Source: Acanthosoma haemorrhoidale (lineage: Eukaryota > Arthropoda > Insecta > Hemiptera > Acanthosomatidae). From it: DNA of 64,000 nucleotides. Positions 49,456 to 62,002 of the stretch are shown one piece after another. Numbering within the stretch: the first letter of the stretch is position 1; each line of letters begins with the position of its first letter. The DNA lies in NCBI GenBank assembly GCA_930367205.1, contig OV884015.1, positions 35,951,288-36,015,287 of the forward strand, given 5' to 3'. A program made the position numbers and the translations under genes. The notes below the pieces were generated by a model that did not search any database, had not been told where the DNA came from, and saw only the letters and a program-made list of their open reading frames with translations.

Positions 49456-50645
49456 AAGATGCATCCAGACCAGGGAAGACCTACCATCTATTTGTCGGCA
49501 ACGCGACAGTGTGGGATCTGATCAAGAAATTATGGAGAACAGAACAACTGGGAATTGATCGATCGTTTGTTCGTTGTCTGTCTATGGTCCAGACACTGCG
49601 TGATGAGGAACGGCAGCGGGAAGTAACGCTTGCCTACCATCAAGGGAAGACGAACCACCGCGGTGCGCAGGAGACTTTGCAAGCATTACAGCGACGGTAC
49701 TTCTGGTGGGATATAAAAAAGACGATCCAAGAGATTATAGGAACGTGCGATATATGTCTTAAGAGTAAATATGATCGACACCCACCACAGGGACAACAGG
49801 AGGAAACACCCACAGCAGAGACGCCACTGAGTGAACTTGACACGTTCACTTGGAAGGGATATAAGTGGGTTACGACAATAGATACCTTCAGTAAGGTAGC
49901 TATGGCGTACGCCGTACAAGACAAATCATCCAACGCCGTCTTACAGGCATTACGAACGTGGTTCCAGTTTTATGGGGTACCGGACCGAATCTCGTCGGAT
50001 GGGGGTAGGGAGTTCGATAATGCAAACGTTCGGACGGAGATGAAAAATCTTGATATCGTGTGGCATCTCAACACCCCAGGACATCCTAAGAGTCGCGGAG
50101 GCATCGAAAGGTTGCACAGTACCTTAAGTGACCACCTGCGGGTGTATGAGGTAGAAAAGGGTCTGCAGGCGAACGAGGCGATGCCGAAGGCAGTGGCGGC
50201 ATACAATCATTCCATCCACTCCACCACGGGGTTTACGCCGTTCGAGATCCTCTTCGGACTGCGCGCGAGGCGCCGGAACGGGACAGAGACGGTGGAGGAC
50301 GAGGGAATGGCGGAGCAAATGTTAAGTGCTCACTTAGAGCTCGGAAAACTTTGGGGCAAAGTTCGTGACAAAATCGTGAGGGAGAAGGTCAAGAAAGATG
50401 CTCGGGTAAACCTCAAAGTCCGGGGTCGAATGGGGGACCTTAAAATTGGGACGATTGTATATCGTAAAATTGGCTCTAATCGGAGCAAAGAGTCGGTCAG
50501 ATACGAGGGTCCATTCAAGGTGGTGGTGATCAGGGAGCATAACATCGTCACCATCGAGAGTACAAGTCCTCCGACGAAACGGAGGGCCGTCCACGTCGAA
50601 CAGTTAAAACTCCCACCAGGGGGGGAGGGTGCAGGCCATGAGTGA
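49452..50645 (+). pseudogene. pol: Element 1 pol: integrase, longest open segment (397 codons)
   Basis: Integrase inserts the DNA copy into the host genome. The HHCC zinc finger is present (His63, His69, Cys99, Cys102 of this segment). The catalytic triad is Asp130, Asp183 (in SSDGGREF) and Glu219 (in GGIERLH), with exactly 35 residues between the last two, the retroviral D,D35E spacing. A C-terminal GPY/F-like module follows (RYEGPFKVVVI, then a typical HVEQLKL end). The stated start is a TTG inside the frame and is not a true initiator, since the domain would be made as part of Pol. No lesion is visible inside it, but it lies downstream of all the pol breaks. No chromodomain and no env follow. 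Confidence 0.93.
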
Positions 50646-51062
50646 GTTGGAGTGTCCTCGCTTCTGCACGTAGCCAAATTTGGTATGGTATACATACGTA
50701 CACTTTGTACCATTTGTAGAAGTATTTTTTTTTTGTAATTCCTTTTGTTGTTTTTTTAGAATGTACACAGGCTGTGTAGAATTATCGACTTTGCGTAGCG
50801 TGTAAGATGCCATTGTTTTCTGTGAGTAATGAGCCATGTAATTTTTTTTTGATTTTGTCACTAGTGGCTGCAGTGTTAGAGGCAGCGTTTTATTTGGACT
50901 ATAAGTGTCTTATAAATACGACCGAATGTAAGGGATTACAGGTTGTATACTGTTTGGGATGGCCTTCGCTCCCTTAGTACGATTAGGAGAGTGATCGTAA
51001 TATCGCCTAAGTCGTACTCAATTTAGACTTAGACTTAATAGTTTACGAGGAGATGTGCGTAA
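50646..51062 (+). other. 3' non-coding tail of element 1, no env
   Basis: About 420 bases between the integrase stop and the purine tract. I see no open frame of note and nothing resembling an envelope gene, so element 1 is of the simple gag-pol type. Confidence 0.6.
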
Positions 51063-51075
51063 ACTGGCAGGGGGG
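51063..51075 (+). other. Polypurine tract of element 1
   Basis: The run actggcagggggg abuts the 3' LTR, the usual place for plus-strand priming in LTR elements. Confidence 0.7.
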
Positions 51076-51261
51076 AGTTAAGCTCCGGGCAGCATCAGTA
51101 CTCAACCTTAATCCCCGAACGTCGGGATGTAAACATCCCGAATGTAAATATACAGGGTTATAGACTCGAAATAAACAGTCTAGTTCTAACTTTCAAGCGT
51201 GTTGTTACTCTGTACCTTTTTTCCCTTTGTTTTTGAATTCTAAAGCCGGTAAGCATTAACT
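51076..51261 (+). repeat. 3' LTR of element 1 (186 bp)
   Basis: Near-identical copy of 45772-45956 with two differences. It is followed by tata, which matches the four bases before the 5' LTR. Confidence 0.95.
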
Positions 51262-51265
51262 TATA

Positions 51266-51880
51266 TACGTATATAAATGATTGTAGTCATTTAAAGCTAG
51301 CATTTTCTGATAATTTTCAGCTTCTGATATCTCTCTTAGTCCTTAGACTTACCAAAATATCTTGGAAACTTTTCATTACATCAATCACAAGTTATGGCCA
51401 CCAGATTCTTAATTTTTAACTTGTATGGACTTCATTATTAGTCATTGATAGAGGCTTTTGAGCTAAAGGCGTCAGTAATGCTAGCTTTTGATCCGAAGTA
51501 ACTCTCTCATAAACGGATCTCAATAATACCTCGATGTACCAATCAAGCATCAAATTAGTTCGATTGCAGTAGGTGCTTAATGTGAAATATTTCATACTTA
51601 CTTTCTGAAAAATCATTTCATATCTTCGTACTAGGGGGTATACTAAGGGAAACTGCAAACGATGTAAAATTCACCTTGCGGCCTTTCAGGTTATTACTAA
51701 TATCTAGTGTAAATGAATATAGTACATAAAAGTTTCAAACGACGCACAGTGGGCTGAATCAAAAAACTTAATGGGCAAAAGTACCTCGTTTAAAAACTGT
51801 CCGATTGATATCAAAATTGTAGTAGAAGAAATATTAGTGCATAGAATCTAGAATAGATTTTATTTAATATGGAAATAATC
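51266..51880. other. Unannotated stretch between element 1 and the foldback
   Basis: An 80-codon minus-strand frame (51416-51658) has no motif. No repeat match seen. Confidence 0.5.
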
Positions 51881-52715
51881 GGGTTTCACTTCAAATTCGT
51901 AATCTACGGCCGAAAATAACGTAGGAACTTTTAGGAAAGGTTATATTTCCTATATTAGGTTAAAGGTTAGGAAAGGTTGTGTTAAAAGGTAATACTTTTC
52001 TTTTCTTATGTAACGTTTCGTAAGATGTGTTATCATTTGATGCGATTTTACTAAAATTAATGAATGAACATAAATTATGAAAGCTGCTAATACAGGAAAG
52101 TTAATTAATACTTATTGAACACAAATTAGGTGCACATAACATAACGCTTACTCTGACGCACAGATCATGTGTACATGGCATACACATTATAACACTTACT
52201 CTGTATGACGATTAAATAAGTTTATTAATGGCCTGTTATACTTCAGGACTGAATAAAACTAAAATTCAGCTCCTTACACCTGCATGACCTATAACCTGAA
52301 TAAACGAACGACGGTAATTCGCCTAGGAAGGTTTTTGAAAAACTCTTGCAGGTTTATGCTCCCGGTATTCATTTCTGAGATTTTACGGGACATTTCTGAG
52401 TAGGTTTTATTTACAATCCTACTTTTCAGATCATTTTAATCAACTTATTGAATCATCATACAAAGTAAGCGTTATAATGTGTATGCCATGTACACATGAT
52501 CTGTGTTCTATAAGTAATTAACTTACCTGAACCAGCAGCGTTCATTAAGTTTATTTATTAATTTTAATAAAAACTCATCAGATGATAACACATCTTAAGT
52601 AATGTTACATGAGCAAATAAATGTTGTAACACAAGATATTCTTTATTTCCTTTCTTAAATAATTTCAAACGTTTTTTTTGGCTGTAGATTACGAATTTGA
52701 AGTGAAAACCCCCCC
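51881..52715. repeat. Long imperfect inverted repeat (foldback)
   Basis: Left arm about 51881-52216, right arm about 52423-52715, spacer about 200 bp. Matching blocks, left versus reversed right, are cacttcaaattcgtaatcta, aagatgtgttatcat, gttaattaatacttat/gttaattacttat, gatcatgtgtacatggcat and acacattataac. Within each arm ATGTGTA and TACACAT form a smaller hairpin. The left arm is longer because of an internal duplication near 52,133-52,160. No open frame and no clear target duplication at the outer ends, so it could be a foldback/MITE-type element or an inverted duplication. Confidence 0.82.
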
Positions 52716-53080
52716 TCGTATATTATAGCTGTTGTATTACAAGTATTTTCGGCAGGTTTTTTAAGTGGATGTTTAAGTGCTGCTGAGAAGAATTTCACAA
52801 GGCACTTAAGAGCGATATTGCTCAAGTAATTTTCAGCCACTCAAACATTCTAGTGTAACCTATCCAAAACCCTTGTGATTTGGTAGATTGTGGTAGGGAG
52901 TTTGAGTGCAGACATTAATTTATTTTTTAATTTAGAGTCAGTATTTATTGAGACGATTATTTTATAAGCTTATAGCTCGGTAAATTCTACAGTTTCTGTA
53001 ATTCACAATACATAGTATACTATAAAAGTATATAACTTATAGAATGTAACATCGATATATCTTCTTATTTATTTGTTCGT

Positions 53081-53300
53081 TGTAGGGTATGTCACATACA
53101 AGGGCATTGACGCCCATATATACCCCATTTTCTTCTTTTTTTAAGTTGAAACAGCGATTTTTAATTATTGGTCTTTTATTATTATTTTACAGATGTTTGA
53201 AAAGAGATTCATTAACGTGTTTTAGGGTTTATGTACATTTAAAAAAAACAACTATACACCTTATGGATCCGAGTGAACACGATAGTGAGAACAAAATAAT
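53081..53300 (+). repeat. Family E repeat, copy 3, uninterrupted
   Basis: tgtagggtatgtcacatac, acgcccatatatacccc, then acagatgtttgaaaagag, attaacgtgttttagggttt, cttatggatccgagtgaac and gatagtgagaacaaa. Serves as an empty-site relative of copy 2. Confidence 0.58.
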
Positions 53301-55974
53301 ATACTTCAAATAATCAGAATGTGAAAGCATGGCCTATCTATTTAATCAAATGATGAGTAGCATTGTCATTTTATTATGTTTGAACGGAAAAATGAAAGTA
53401 AGTCAAAAAACACAATGGAGAAATTTGCACTACAGCCGGAGTCTCAAAATATCTATATATCTATTAGTATTATCTATATATATATATACCTGAAAATTTT
53501 ACTATGAAATTCACTAGGACGAGAGGAACGATCGTTGGCTATCAAAATTTTATTTGTAATTATATCTGAATTTATTTATCGTTACAGTGTTAATGGTGCT
53601 CCAAATCATCGGGGAATATGAGTAAAAGAAACGAGGCGGACTTTATTGTTCAATTTATTTACCCCAATTTCAGTTATTTTATTAACTTTTATTATTATTA
53701 TATTAGGGGGGGGTTATTATTGTGTCTATATTAAGGTTTTTGTATACACTATACCAGATGTGTAAGGGCGGTATGGAAAGTTTCCGACCTAACAAAGCTT
53801 TTATTTCACTAGCTTTTATTTATTTTATTATCATCTTCATGTTGTCACTTTTCAGACCACCTGTATATACTGTGTATACTGTATATACCGCTAAAGGTTC
53901 AAGTCAATTGGATCATTTTAAAAACCACATACTCGTTTGTAAGTAGAAATTCTCCCTTTAAACTCGGCAAAAATATAACTATCAAATTGGTTCTCAAAAA
54001 TGTCTTATCAAAAAAAAAATAACAAATGTGACGTGTAAAAATTAATATCGCTCCGTAAATATCAAAGTAATATGTTGCAATATATCAGAATCAATGAAAA
54101 AAATAATGGGTACTGTGTTATGTTGCATTCAAATGGAAATAACAGGTAATGTTGCTTTCTCTTCAAGCTGCATATAAGCATGCACCCAATGGATTAATTA
54201 ATGGAGGAGAAAAATGTATGAATAGGAGTTCCCTCCTAGATATGTTGATGTACAACCAATTTCGCTAAGTGCATGTGAAGTATACATACAAGAGCGAAAC
54301 AGAATGGAACTGAGATGTAGATGGGTAAAGGAAGAAAGAAATGAAGTTGAGTCAACATCTCCATGCATATTTTAGCCTAGAAAAGCAAAGAGGGTACTAT
54401 CAAAGGCAATCTTAAGGAGAGATCACTATAAATATACAAAGTGGAACGAAACATGAAAATTTGTCTAGAAATCTGTCATAAGTAAGTACTAAGTATCCCT
54501 AGTAACTTGATTAAATATTTGTATAATGGCTTTACAACAGGTAGGACCCCAACAATATTCATGAGAGAGAGAGAGTAAGAAGAGCTTTTAAAATGTATAA
54601 GTAATTAAGTAATTTAAATTTAGATGACAAGCAAATAAAAAATTAAACTCTACCATAATGATAATTTTTTTTGTAAAAAGACTATTTTTTTGTAGAATTT
54701 GTCTTCTCTAATAGCACAACCTATATGTGAAGTTAAAAATATTCTGAATTCCTCATCTGGCTTGATAAAATTGAACCGCTTAAACAACTACTGCAATTGC
54801 CAAATTAGTTCTAAGTTTTCAAAATATTTTATTATTGGCATCATTTTTGTGTGCATTGACAATAATAAACCCCTTTGTTGTGAATGACAGAAGTAGATAA
54901 AAAATAATAAAATATTGTTGTTTTAGAATTATTAACATCCATAAAATCTGTCTTGATGATCGTTATTTTAGTGGAATCCCATCTAAAATGCAGTGTCTGA
55001 TAAGTAAGCCTATATACTTTAGGGAGTATTCAATGCTCACCAGTTTCAGGGAATATCATTTCTAATCGTGCTGATAAATCGTCGAGGCATGAGAATGTTC
55101 TTAAATATCGCCCCTTTTTTTCCCACTGTGCAAAAGGTAGAGAAAACAGAACTAGGCAGTTTCGAATCACACCAAGAAGAAAATGAGTTTGTTCTGGCTC
55201 CACCTCAAACAAGAACAGACGTTTCCAGTTCAGTAGAAAAGTTGGACTTACCCAATCGAACAAGTGCAATATCATCAAAACAGTCGAGGTCATGTTGTAG
55301 GCATGAGCACAGTTTTAAATGGACAGTACTACATTTGTGTGCGAGGTAACTATTGTCATTAAAAACTCAGAGACAAAACGTAGTCGAATCGACGACGAAA
55401 AAGAAATCAATGAGAATGGAGTTCCGTAGAGTTGTAGCGCGGGATAGGGTTTAAGTCAGGGGAAAGGGTTCTTGTATAATAGCCTTAAGTATAGTTTTAC
55501 AATTTAAGTGGGTTATACAAGTATTTGCGGAAATGTTAACTCAAAAAAATGATCCAAAAATTGTCGAGAGAGATAAAGAAACTCGGTAGAGTGGTACAAT
55601 ATGTTACATTCTGTAGTTGGATCCATAGTCACTGACGCTGCATAGTTACTAGATACTATCAGCTACTATGTAACTATAGAGTCAGTTCGTTGTAATTTAT
55701 GACCTGCCTCTTTTTGATTTGAGACAGGATGATATTCGCATTTTATATTACAGCTAATTTAGACTTTCTAAGGAGGCAACTGATCGACGGATCAACTAGT
55801 AGAGCCAAAGTTATCAGGATCAGAAGATAATAAGCATAAAAACCAACGGTAGTGTCGAACCATGAAAAGAGTTCACGGGCCGTCTATTTTCGAGGGGATT
55901 ACCTACCGGCTTGTCAATGCCGACAAAATACATTTTTTTTTAGTAAAATACCTTCATTTTTTTTAGATTTAAAC
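53301..55974. other. Unannotated AT-rich stretch
   Basis: Short frames on both strands at 55,030-55,350 overlap each other and carry no motif. Nothing else recognised. Confidence 0.5.
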
Positions 55975-56445
55975 TTCTTTATTGTGCTAAAATTACAATC
56001 TGCCTTATTAGGCAATAAGTAATTTAGATAAATGCTCTCATTCATACCATATTTACAATTCATCATTCACTCGCTCATTCTTACAATATTTCAGACACCC
56101 CAGAGGCCTCCCAAATCCACATGTTTGTCACCTCCCTAGCATACGAAAGAGGAAGCGGAGTCTTGGGAAGTCCCCCACGCTCCTCCGTCAGGCCCATCAC
56201 TGGATACGAACCAGTGGAGGCTGACGAAGAGCGCGAGAGCCACAGACGCTCAGGACATCATTGGAGAAACTGGCCATTGCCAGGACTCCCACTGTCACGC
56301 ATTTATAGCAGGTCACGAGGCCACTGCCATTTTAATCTCCGAGGAGCATTATAGGGATGAGTGGTGCAGTGCAATGACTGTGCTACGGGATTAGGGTATT
56401 TGGATAGGCTACTATGGGATTTCATAAACTGCCGACAAAATTCAA
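55975..56445 (-). repeat. Family A LTR-like repeat, best full copy
   Basis: The most complete uninterrupted copy. Read on the minus strand: tatgaaatcccatagtagcc, a CCACTCATCCC block, a TATA-like gctataaatgcg, tggcaatggccagtttctcc, a GC-rich centre, gtatgaatgagagc, and the end gcacaataaagaagttt. A TATA-like stretch upstream and a polyadenylation signal at the end suit an LTR. No tRNA-like boxes are seen. Confidence 0.78.
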
Positions 56446-58137
56446 ATGTAAAATCATTAAGGTTCAAATACCAATGAAGTCACATCAGTTCCCAACAGTT
56501 ATTTATACGTGAAACTATATGATTTCTACTTCATCACGTCGGTTGCTGAAATTATTTCGTGACGACCTTCGTGCTCTATGTCACATTAGCTAGTCTAAAA
56601 ATTAGTATTCAGACGGTGGCATGTCCCACGGCAATATGCGCATATTTGGCAACTTAGTAAATAATTAAAAACAATTCAAGGCTTCAGCTATCTTCATTTA
56701 TTCCGAAACAGTAACTTAGTAGCGAGACGAATGAAAAACAGCTAAAACTGTCCCTTTACGATGTGATGTGAAGTAACATAGTTAACAATAGTCGTTCCCT
56801 TGCATTTGCAGAGAGCTTGAACAGATTTTACTTACTTCCAAACAGTAGTAGTAAGTTTTTTTTATATTAATTAAGTGTTCTGTCATACAATACAAAGATT
56901 GATCAGAAAGGCATATTAATCAACACTCCATATTTTACTGTGTATATTTTTATTAAGATATAAGGATTAATGAGCGAAATATAATAAAAGTACGTTCCAA
57001 TTCGCTTTTTTTCAAGTCATAGCCCAGAAACTATAATTTCACTTGCCCTAATAAAAATTTAAAAAGACATTTTTTTGGCAGTATTTTAGCTTTTTAAAAA
57101 AAAATAAATCGTGATAGAAAGCGATTTTGATAGGTATAATTAAAAGAATAAACACCAAAAAGTTTTTCTTCACATTAATAAGTACATATTATAGAAACCG
57201 CCTTGGCTCATACACTCTCTATAACTTTGGATGTTACCCCTTCATTTTGAACTCACATTATTCCGTTTGATCATTATGTTCACAAAAAATTAATTTTTTC
57301 CTAATAGCCAGGAGGATCAGTTACCTCAAAATTTTGTTAAAGCTCCTGGTTTAAATTAGCTATACTTTAAGTGCAAGAATAAACAAGATAAATCAAAGAA
57401 ACAGTCCGTAAAAATAAATTAATAAGAATTTGTTCCAGTATAATGTTACAATCCAGTACTCAACTCTCTCATCAACTCATATTTTAAAAGTTATTAGCAA
57501 GGAGTTGGCTTATATTTTTTGCAACATATAACTTAATGTAATTTTAAATCCACTGAGAAGTTACTTACTTCCAAAGAAGAAAATACCTTTCCAAAATAAT
57601 TCCTTCTAAAGAGTAATTCTAAAAGAGTAATGACTTTTGGGAACTGAAACAAAACTTCAACTGTCACCAGCCTTCCCGCTTGCTACCTCGTTTAAGTTTC
57701 GCCAACTCTTGATCCAGTCATTTCTGGTTAACTTTTATTTCCCCCAAACAAATAAATGACCTTATAAGAATTTCTTCTTTTAAATAACGCTAGTTGATCC
57801 AATATTTCAAAATATTCGTAATTTTTTTTGGTTACTATGATTGTTTTTTTTGTCGATTTTATTTTGTGTGAAGCGTGATAGTGCTAATAAAAAGAGACCT
57901 AATTATTTCGTTTGAAGTTTTTTTTTGGAAAATAAGCGAAAACCTGTACTGCTCAAACCGTGTTCAGTTTAAATATACCTACGAACCTTTTAGATGAAAA
58001 TTTTAGTTAGACAAAGACAGACAGGAGAAAGATAATTTTAATGAACCTGTTTGATAGTAGAGCCACTTCCTTCGTGCTTAGCTCAAACTAATAGAACCGC
58101 CAGCTGAACCTTCACACTTATTTTGACATCAGCATAC
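56446..58137. other. Unannotated AT-rich stretch
   Basis: Nothing recognised up to the poly(A) end of the 58 kb LINE. Confidence 0.5.
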
Positions 58138-58660
58138 TTTTTTTTTTTTTTATATAATTATAGATCCTCAGGTGAATCTATTTACAAATTATTTTGTATT
58201 TCCTGTAGCATCACTACATTATATACAGGTTTTGTTATTTTATAGAAATTATATAATGAATAAACAAGTATAATGATATACATTATACGTGACTGGACTA
58301 AACTGACTAATAAAGGTGATGGGGCTCATCTTTTTGATCAACCTTAAAACTAACTTACATACTAATTCTTATGCTAATTTATCCCAGACAGTCTGTTGCC
58401 ATCGATGCGGGAGGGGTGGTGGGGTCATATTGTTAAACACTGGGTTTGTCAGGTGCTGCAACGAGTCAAAAAACTTAATGTGTCTCCGGTGGATGAACTC
58501 ACCCATCGACGGCAAAGGGTGGAGGTCAGCGTTCTTCAACCTCTCGAAAGAGGTATGTCGGACCACTTTTCGCATGATTCCATTCTGGAAGTGTTGGAGA
58601 CATTTGGCTGTATTGTCAGTCAAGTGGGTCAGCATGCTTCGAACTCTTTAGTTTATTGAA
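58138..58660 (-). mobile_element. LINE 3' end with poly(A), ORF2 C-terminus intact for 88 codons
   Basis: On the minus strand an open frame of 88 codons (58635-58369) encodes a LINE ORF2 C-terminus: KVVRHTSFERLKNADLH, then HIKFFDSLQHLTNPVF and a Trp-containing end (HRWQQTVWDKLA). The 3' untranslated part follows and ends in 14 T on the plus strand (58138-58151), which is the poly(A) tail. The 7-mer TCAGCAT just outside the tail (58129-58135) recurs at 58629-58635 and may be a target duplication, which would make the insertion shorter; I hold that weakly. It shares high similarity with 42722-43046. Confidence 0.75.
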
Positions 58661-58770
58661 TTAAAAATATTTAACCAATAAAACAGGAAGTTGGATATCA
58701 GTGTTGTATACTTCTGGTTCTACTTTCCACGGATCTTTATCGATGCCTGCCTTATCGCTTGCTGTCCTAA

Positions 58771-59042
<272 letters not shown>

Positions 59043-59645
59043 ATATAACTGAGAAAGCCAACGTTTGAACAATTAATGCTTCTGGTGATGGGGGATAGGG
59101 GACTACGGTTTCACTATTTTGGAATTGCTTCACATTAAGGGAGTTTTTGGAGCAAGAAAAAAAGTATAGTGATATTAACTTTGGAAATTGTTTTTTTTTC
59201 TATATCTTTAGTGGAATACCCTTAAAACAAATAAAAATGACAGATTGTGATTAGAACACTAATATACTCATTTTTTAGCATGAATACGTGTCCCTAATAT
59301 TGATTGTGAAATTAATGAAGTATTTAAAAACAAAAAAAAAATGAACACAGATTATATATAATTGTAAATACTAAGCAAAGAAATTACCTACTAGCAAAAT
59401 CAATTATACATCCAGATTTTGCAATACATTACAATGAAATTTTCTATACATTTTATGTTATATCGTTACTAGCGTATCGTTGCTCTCATATACAAGCCCA
59501 AGATGAAGGAATCTCAGCTTCACTTGTTTTTCTGCTTGAATCTATCTTCGTAGATTCGTTATTTTAGCACAAAATAAATAACTTATTAATTCTCGAGTAA
59601 ATTCTCTCACTCCAATACTAGACTCGGTTCTTTTCACAGTTTTTA
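59043..59645. other. Unannotated AT-rich stretch
   Basis: Nothing recognised between the CT microsatellite flank and the LINE fragment. Confidence 0.5.
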
Positions 59646-60206
59646 ATTTATGTTCATTCAAGCCGGAGTTCCTCAGGGTAGCGTCATAGGATAGTCTATT
59701 ACACCTATATATACTGCTGATATTCTTGTTACTCCTGACATCTCCAAAGGCAACCTTTGCTGATGTTACAGCAAACCTTTCATCTCATCCTGATCCCATG
59801 ACTGCCTTCAACAATCTCCAAAATGACCTCACATTAATAGAGAACTGGTGTAACTAGTAAATCTGGATAAAAGACTGCCTTGGAACCCCCATCTAGTTTT
59901 AAGATACAAGTGTTACAGAAATTCTAATCTCACACTTGAAAGCAAACTTCACAATAGTTTTTGACTTACAGACTAGAACTATGACAGCCTACCCTTCGAC
60001 CATTAAATGAATCTAAAGATTCCAATCCAAACTCTTCAGAACTGTGGTTATCGGTACCTTCTTAATTACAAACATAAATACAAAAACCTTTTTAATACTT
60101 CACGGTGATCTCCATTTCCAATCTCGTTGAAGGATTCCAATCAATAATGCTGTAAAAGCTTGTAAAATTGTAATTTTTCAAATAAAAATGTTTAAAAAAA
60201 AAAAAT
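59646..60206 (+). pseudogene. LINE 3' terminal fragment with poly(A)
   Basis: Begins near the polymerase motif AGVPQGSVIG (about 59,660-59,690), then a degraded fourth motif TFADV where YADD/FADD is expected, then NNLQNDLTLIENWCN, typical of jockey-type LINEs. Several frame changes and stops follow, with a trace of IPIQTLQN in the C-terminal part. The fragment ends in AATAAAAATG and a 12-A tract at 60194-60205, as expected of a LINE 3' end. It is old: most codons outside these motifs are unreadable. Confidence 0.72.
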
Positions 60207-62002
60207 ATGATTTACTCAGTTTATTTCCTTATGTCAACGATTCAGTAAAGCAGTGTTTGAACTCCCTAGTTACGCAATCTTGTAAACCGAAACATAAATT
60301 TATTCATCATTCGTACATTCATCATATAAATTTGGAATGAATCATCATTAACTATTAGTTTTACTTTCGTACCTGATAATTAGAGATCTTTAGCGTTCAC
60401 TTACCTGCAAATGAAAAAAAAAATTAAATATTAGTCAATATCTTGAATACTAAAAATATATTATACCATGCAACATAAGAAATTTCAAGATTTCAATGAA
60501 ATCTGAGGTATATCCATGATAAAAATGAATACAAATATATCCTTCATTACAGCAATAGCTTCTAGCACATAGTCATTAAAAGCAATTTCACAGCTATCCA
60601 ATCGCTGTACGATTAGATTGCGGGCCACTTTGACTATCAATATAACTGACCTGCATATCGGATACTTCTAATGAATTCAAATTTGAATAAGGATAAGGCC
60701 TAGAAATATTAACGAGAGGTTGATATTCTTGAGTGCATCGCATACAAATCGCCTAGTTAGTTATAGTTTGATGCTAAGAGCGCAATCGTCATTCTAGGAT
60801 TTTCAACTCATTCGCATTGAGTTTTATTATCCTTTCTTTTTTATAAATCTGCAATTTATAATTGCTGGATATAATTTTGCGAAACCCGACTATACATTCA
60901 AGATTGAAAAAAATTTCATGGACAAAATGTTTTTTGAAAAAATAACAGTTATTCGTAACTGTTAATTTAAAGGATTTCTTTTTTCATTTTTATGGATTTA
61001 GGGCATGTCATCCACAGTGACCATTGACGCCCAAGACAGTTCCTTCTGTAACGGACTTAGGTACTAACTTTTTTTTCGGAGGAGAAGAGACGATCTAGCA
61101 ACAAAAAATGTTTAAGCATTCTTCTTTGCAATATATAAAACATTTAAAAAAAAAAGTGCAATTAAAAAATTGTCAAAGCATGAAAAAAAGGACCTGCTTT
61201 GTTTCGAAAGATTAGTTCTTCTACCGTATATAAGAATATATATATATATGTTTTTGGGCTATATTCAATGCCCAAGAGAACCCCTTAATTTTATAATCCT
61301 AGGTAGCCCATCCATCAAGCAGTAAAAACTGTACCATTAAACAGTCCTGACTAGCTTGTGAGAAAATTGAAGTTCGATGTTTAGTGTTATTATCCTGTCA
61401 TAAAATCAGGCACCGAAGTCAAGCTATTCAAAGAGTAATAAAAACCCTATTAATCGTGTTGTTTTCGATATTCTCCTTAATGGCTACAGCGAGTTTAGTA
61501 ATCATTATGTTTTGCGAAAACCTTGAACCTCGTCGTATTATTTCACTTTTGAGTAGTACTATTTTGTGTTGGATCATTTAAAGATCATTTTATCTTCATT
61601 TTATAAGCCAAACAAAAAGACAAATGTGTTGAATTAGTGAGATTAAGGGTTTCGTTGTGGCTGTGATAACGATTTTATAGATAGTTTTAACGAATTTTTA
61701 GAATAACCGACCATTAAAGCCATGACATCTAATACGCATTATCATACATGACGTCAAGAGATTCAATTTAGTACCCTAAAGAAAAAAAAATTATAACAGG
61801 TAATTAAATGAAATATGGTTTCAATTTTTATAACTTTGGGTTTAGTTTTAGTTTTTTTTGGGCAACAATTAAAACTTTCGGACCCCTCTTTATGAAACTG
61901 GGGATGTAAAAAAAATTGTTATTATTTTATAGTAATTATAGCCCCTTTAGCCCCTACCCTAATTGCAAATTTCTTAATTTGGACAAAAATGACTTATTGT
62001 AA
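60207..62002. other. Unannotated AT-rich stretch with one family E start
   Basis: Apart from 60994-61045 nothing is recognised. The 65-codon frame at 61384-61581 is hydrophobic but unconvincing. Confidence 0.5.
60994..61045 (+). repeat. Family E repeat, copy 4 (start only)
   Basis: gatttagggcatgtcatcc, then accattgacgcccaaga. Only the first part is recognisable. Confidence 0.4.

Larger units (their letters stand above)
45772..51261 (+). mobile_element. Element 1: full-length Ty3/gypsy-type LTR retrotransposon, coding-defective
   Basis: A 5.5 kb element bounded by two direct LTRs (45772-45956 and 51076-51261). Order inside is primer-binding site, gag with zinc knuckles, aspartic protease, reverse transcriptase, RNase H, integrase with a GPY/F-like end, a non-coding tail and a purine-rich tract. 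RT before RNase H before integrase is the Ty3/gypsy order. The LTRs begin AGTTAA and end TTAACT instead of TG...CA, a form known in several insect gypsy-group elements. A 4-bp TATA duplication flanks it (45768-45771 and 51262-51265). No env-like frame follows integrase. The coding region carries an amber codon in gag, a stop between gag and protease, four frame changes and two nonsense codons in pol, so this copy cannot make its own proteins as read. Confidence 0.95.

Noticed and set aside
50646..51075. Search for an env gene after integrase of element 1
   Set aside because: No open frame, signal peptide or membrane segment is seen. The element is of the gag-pol type.
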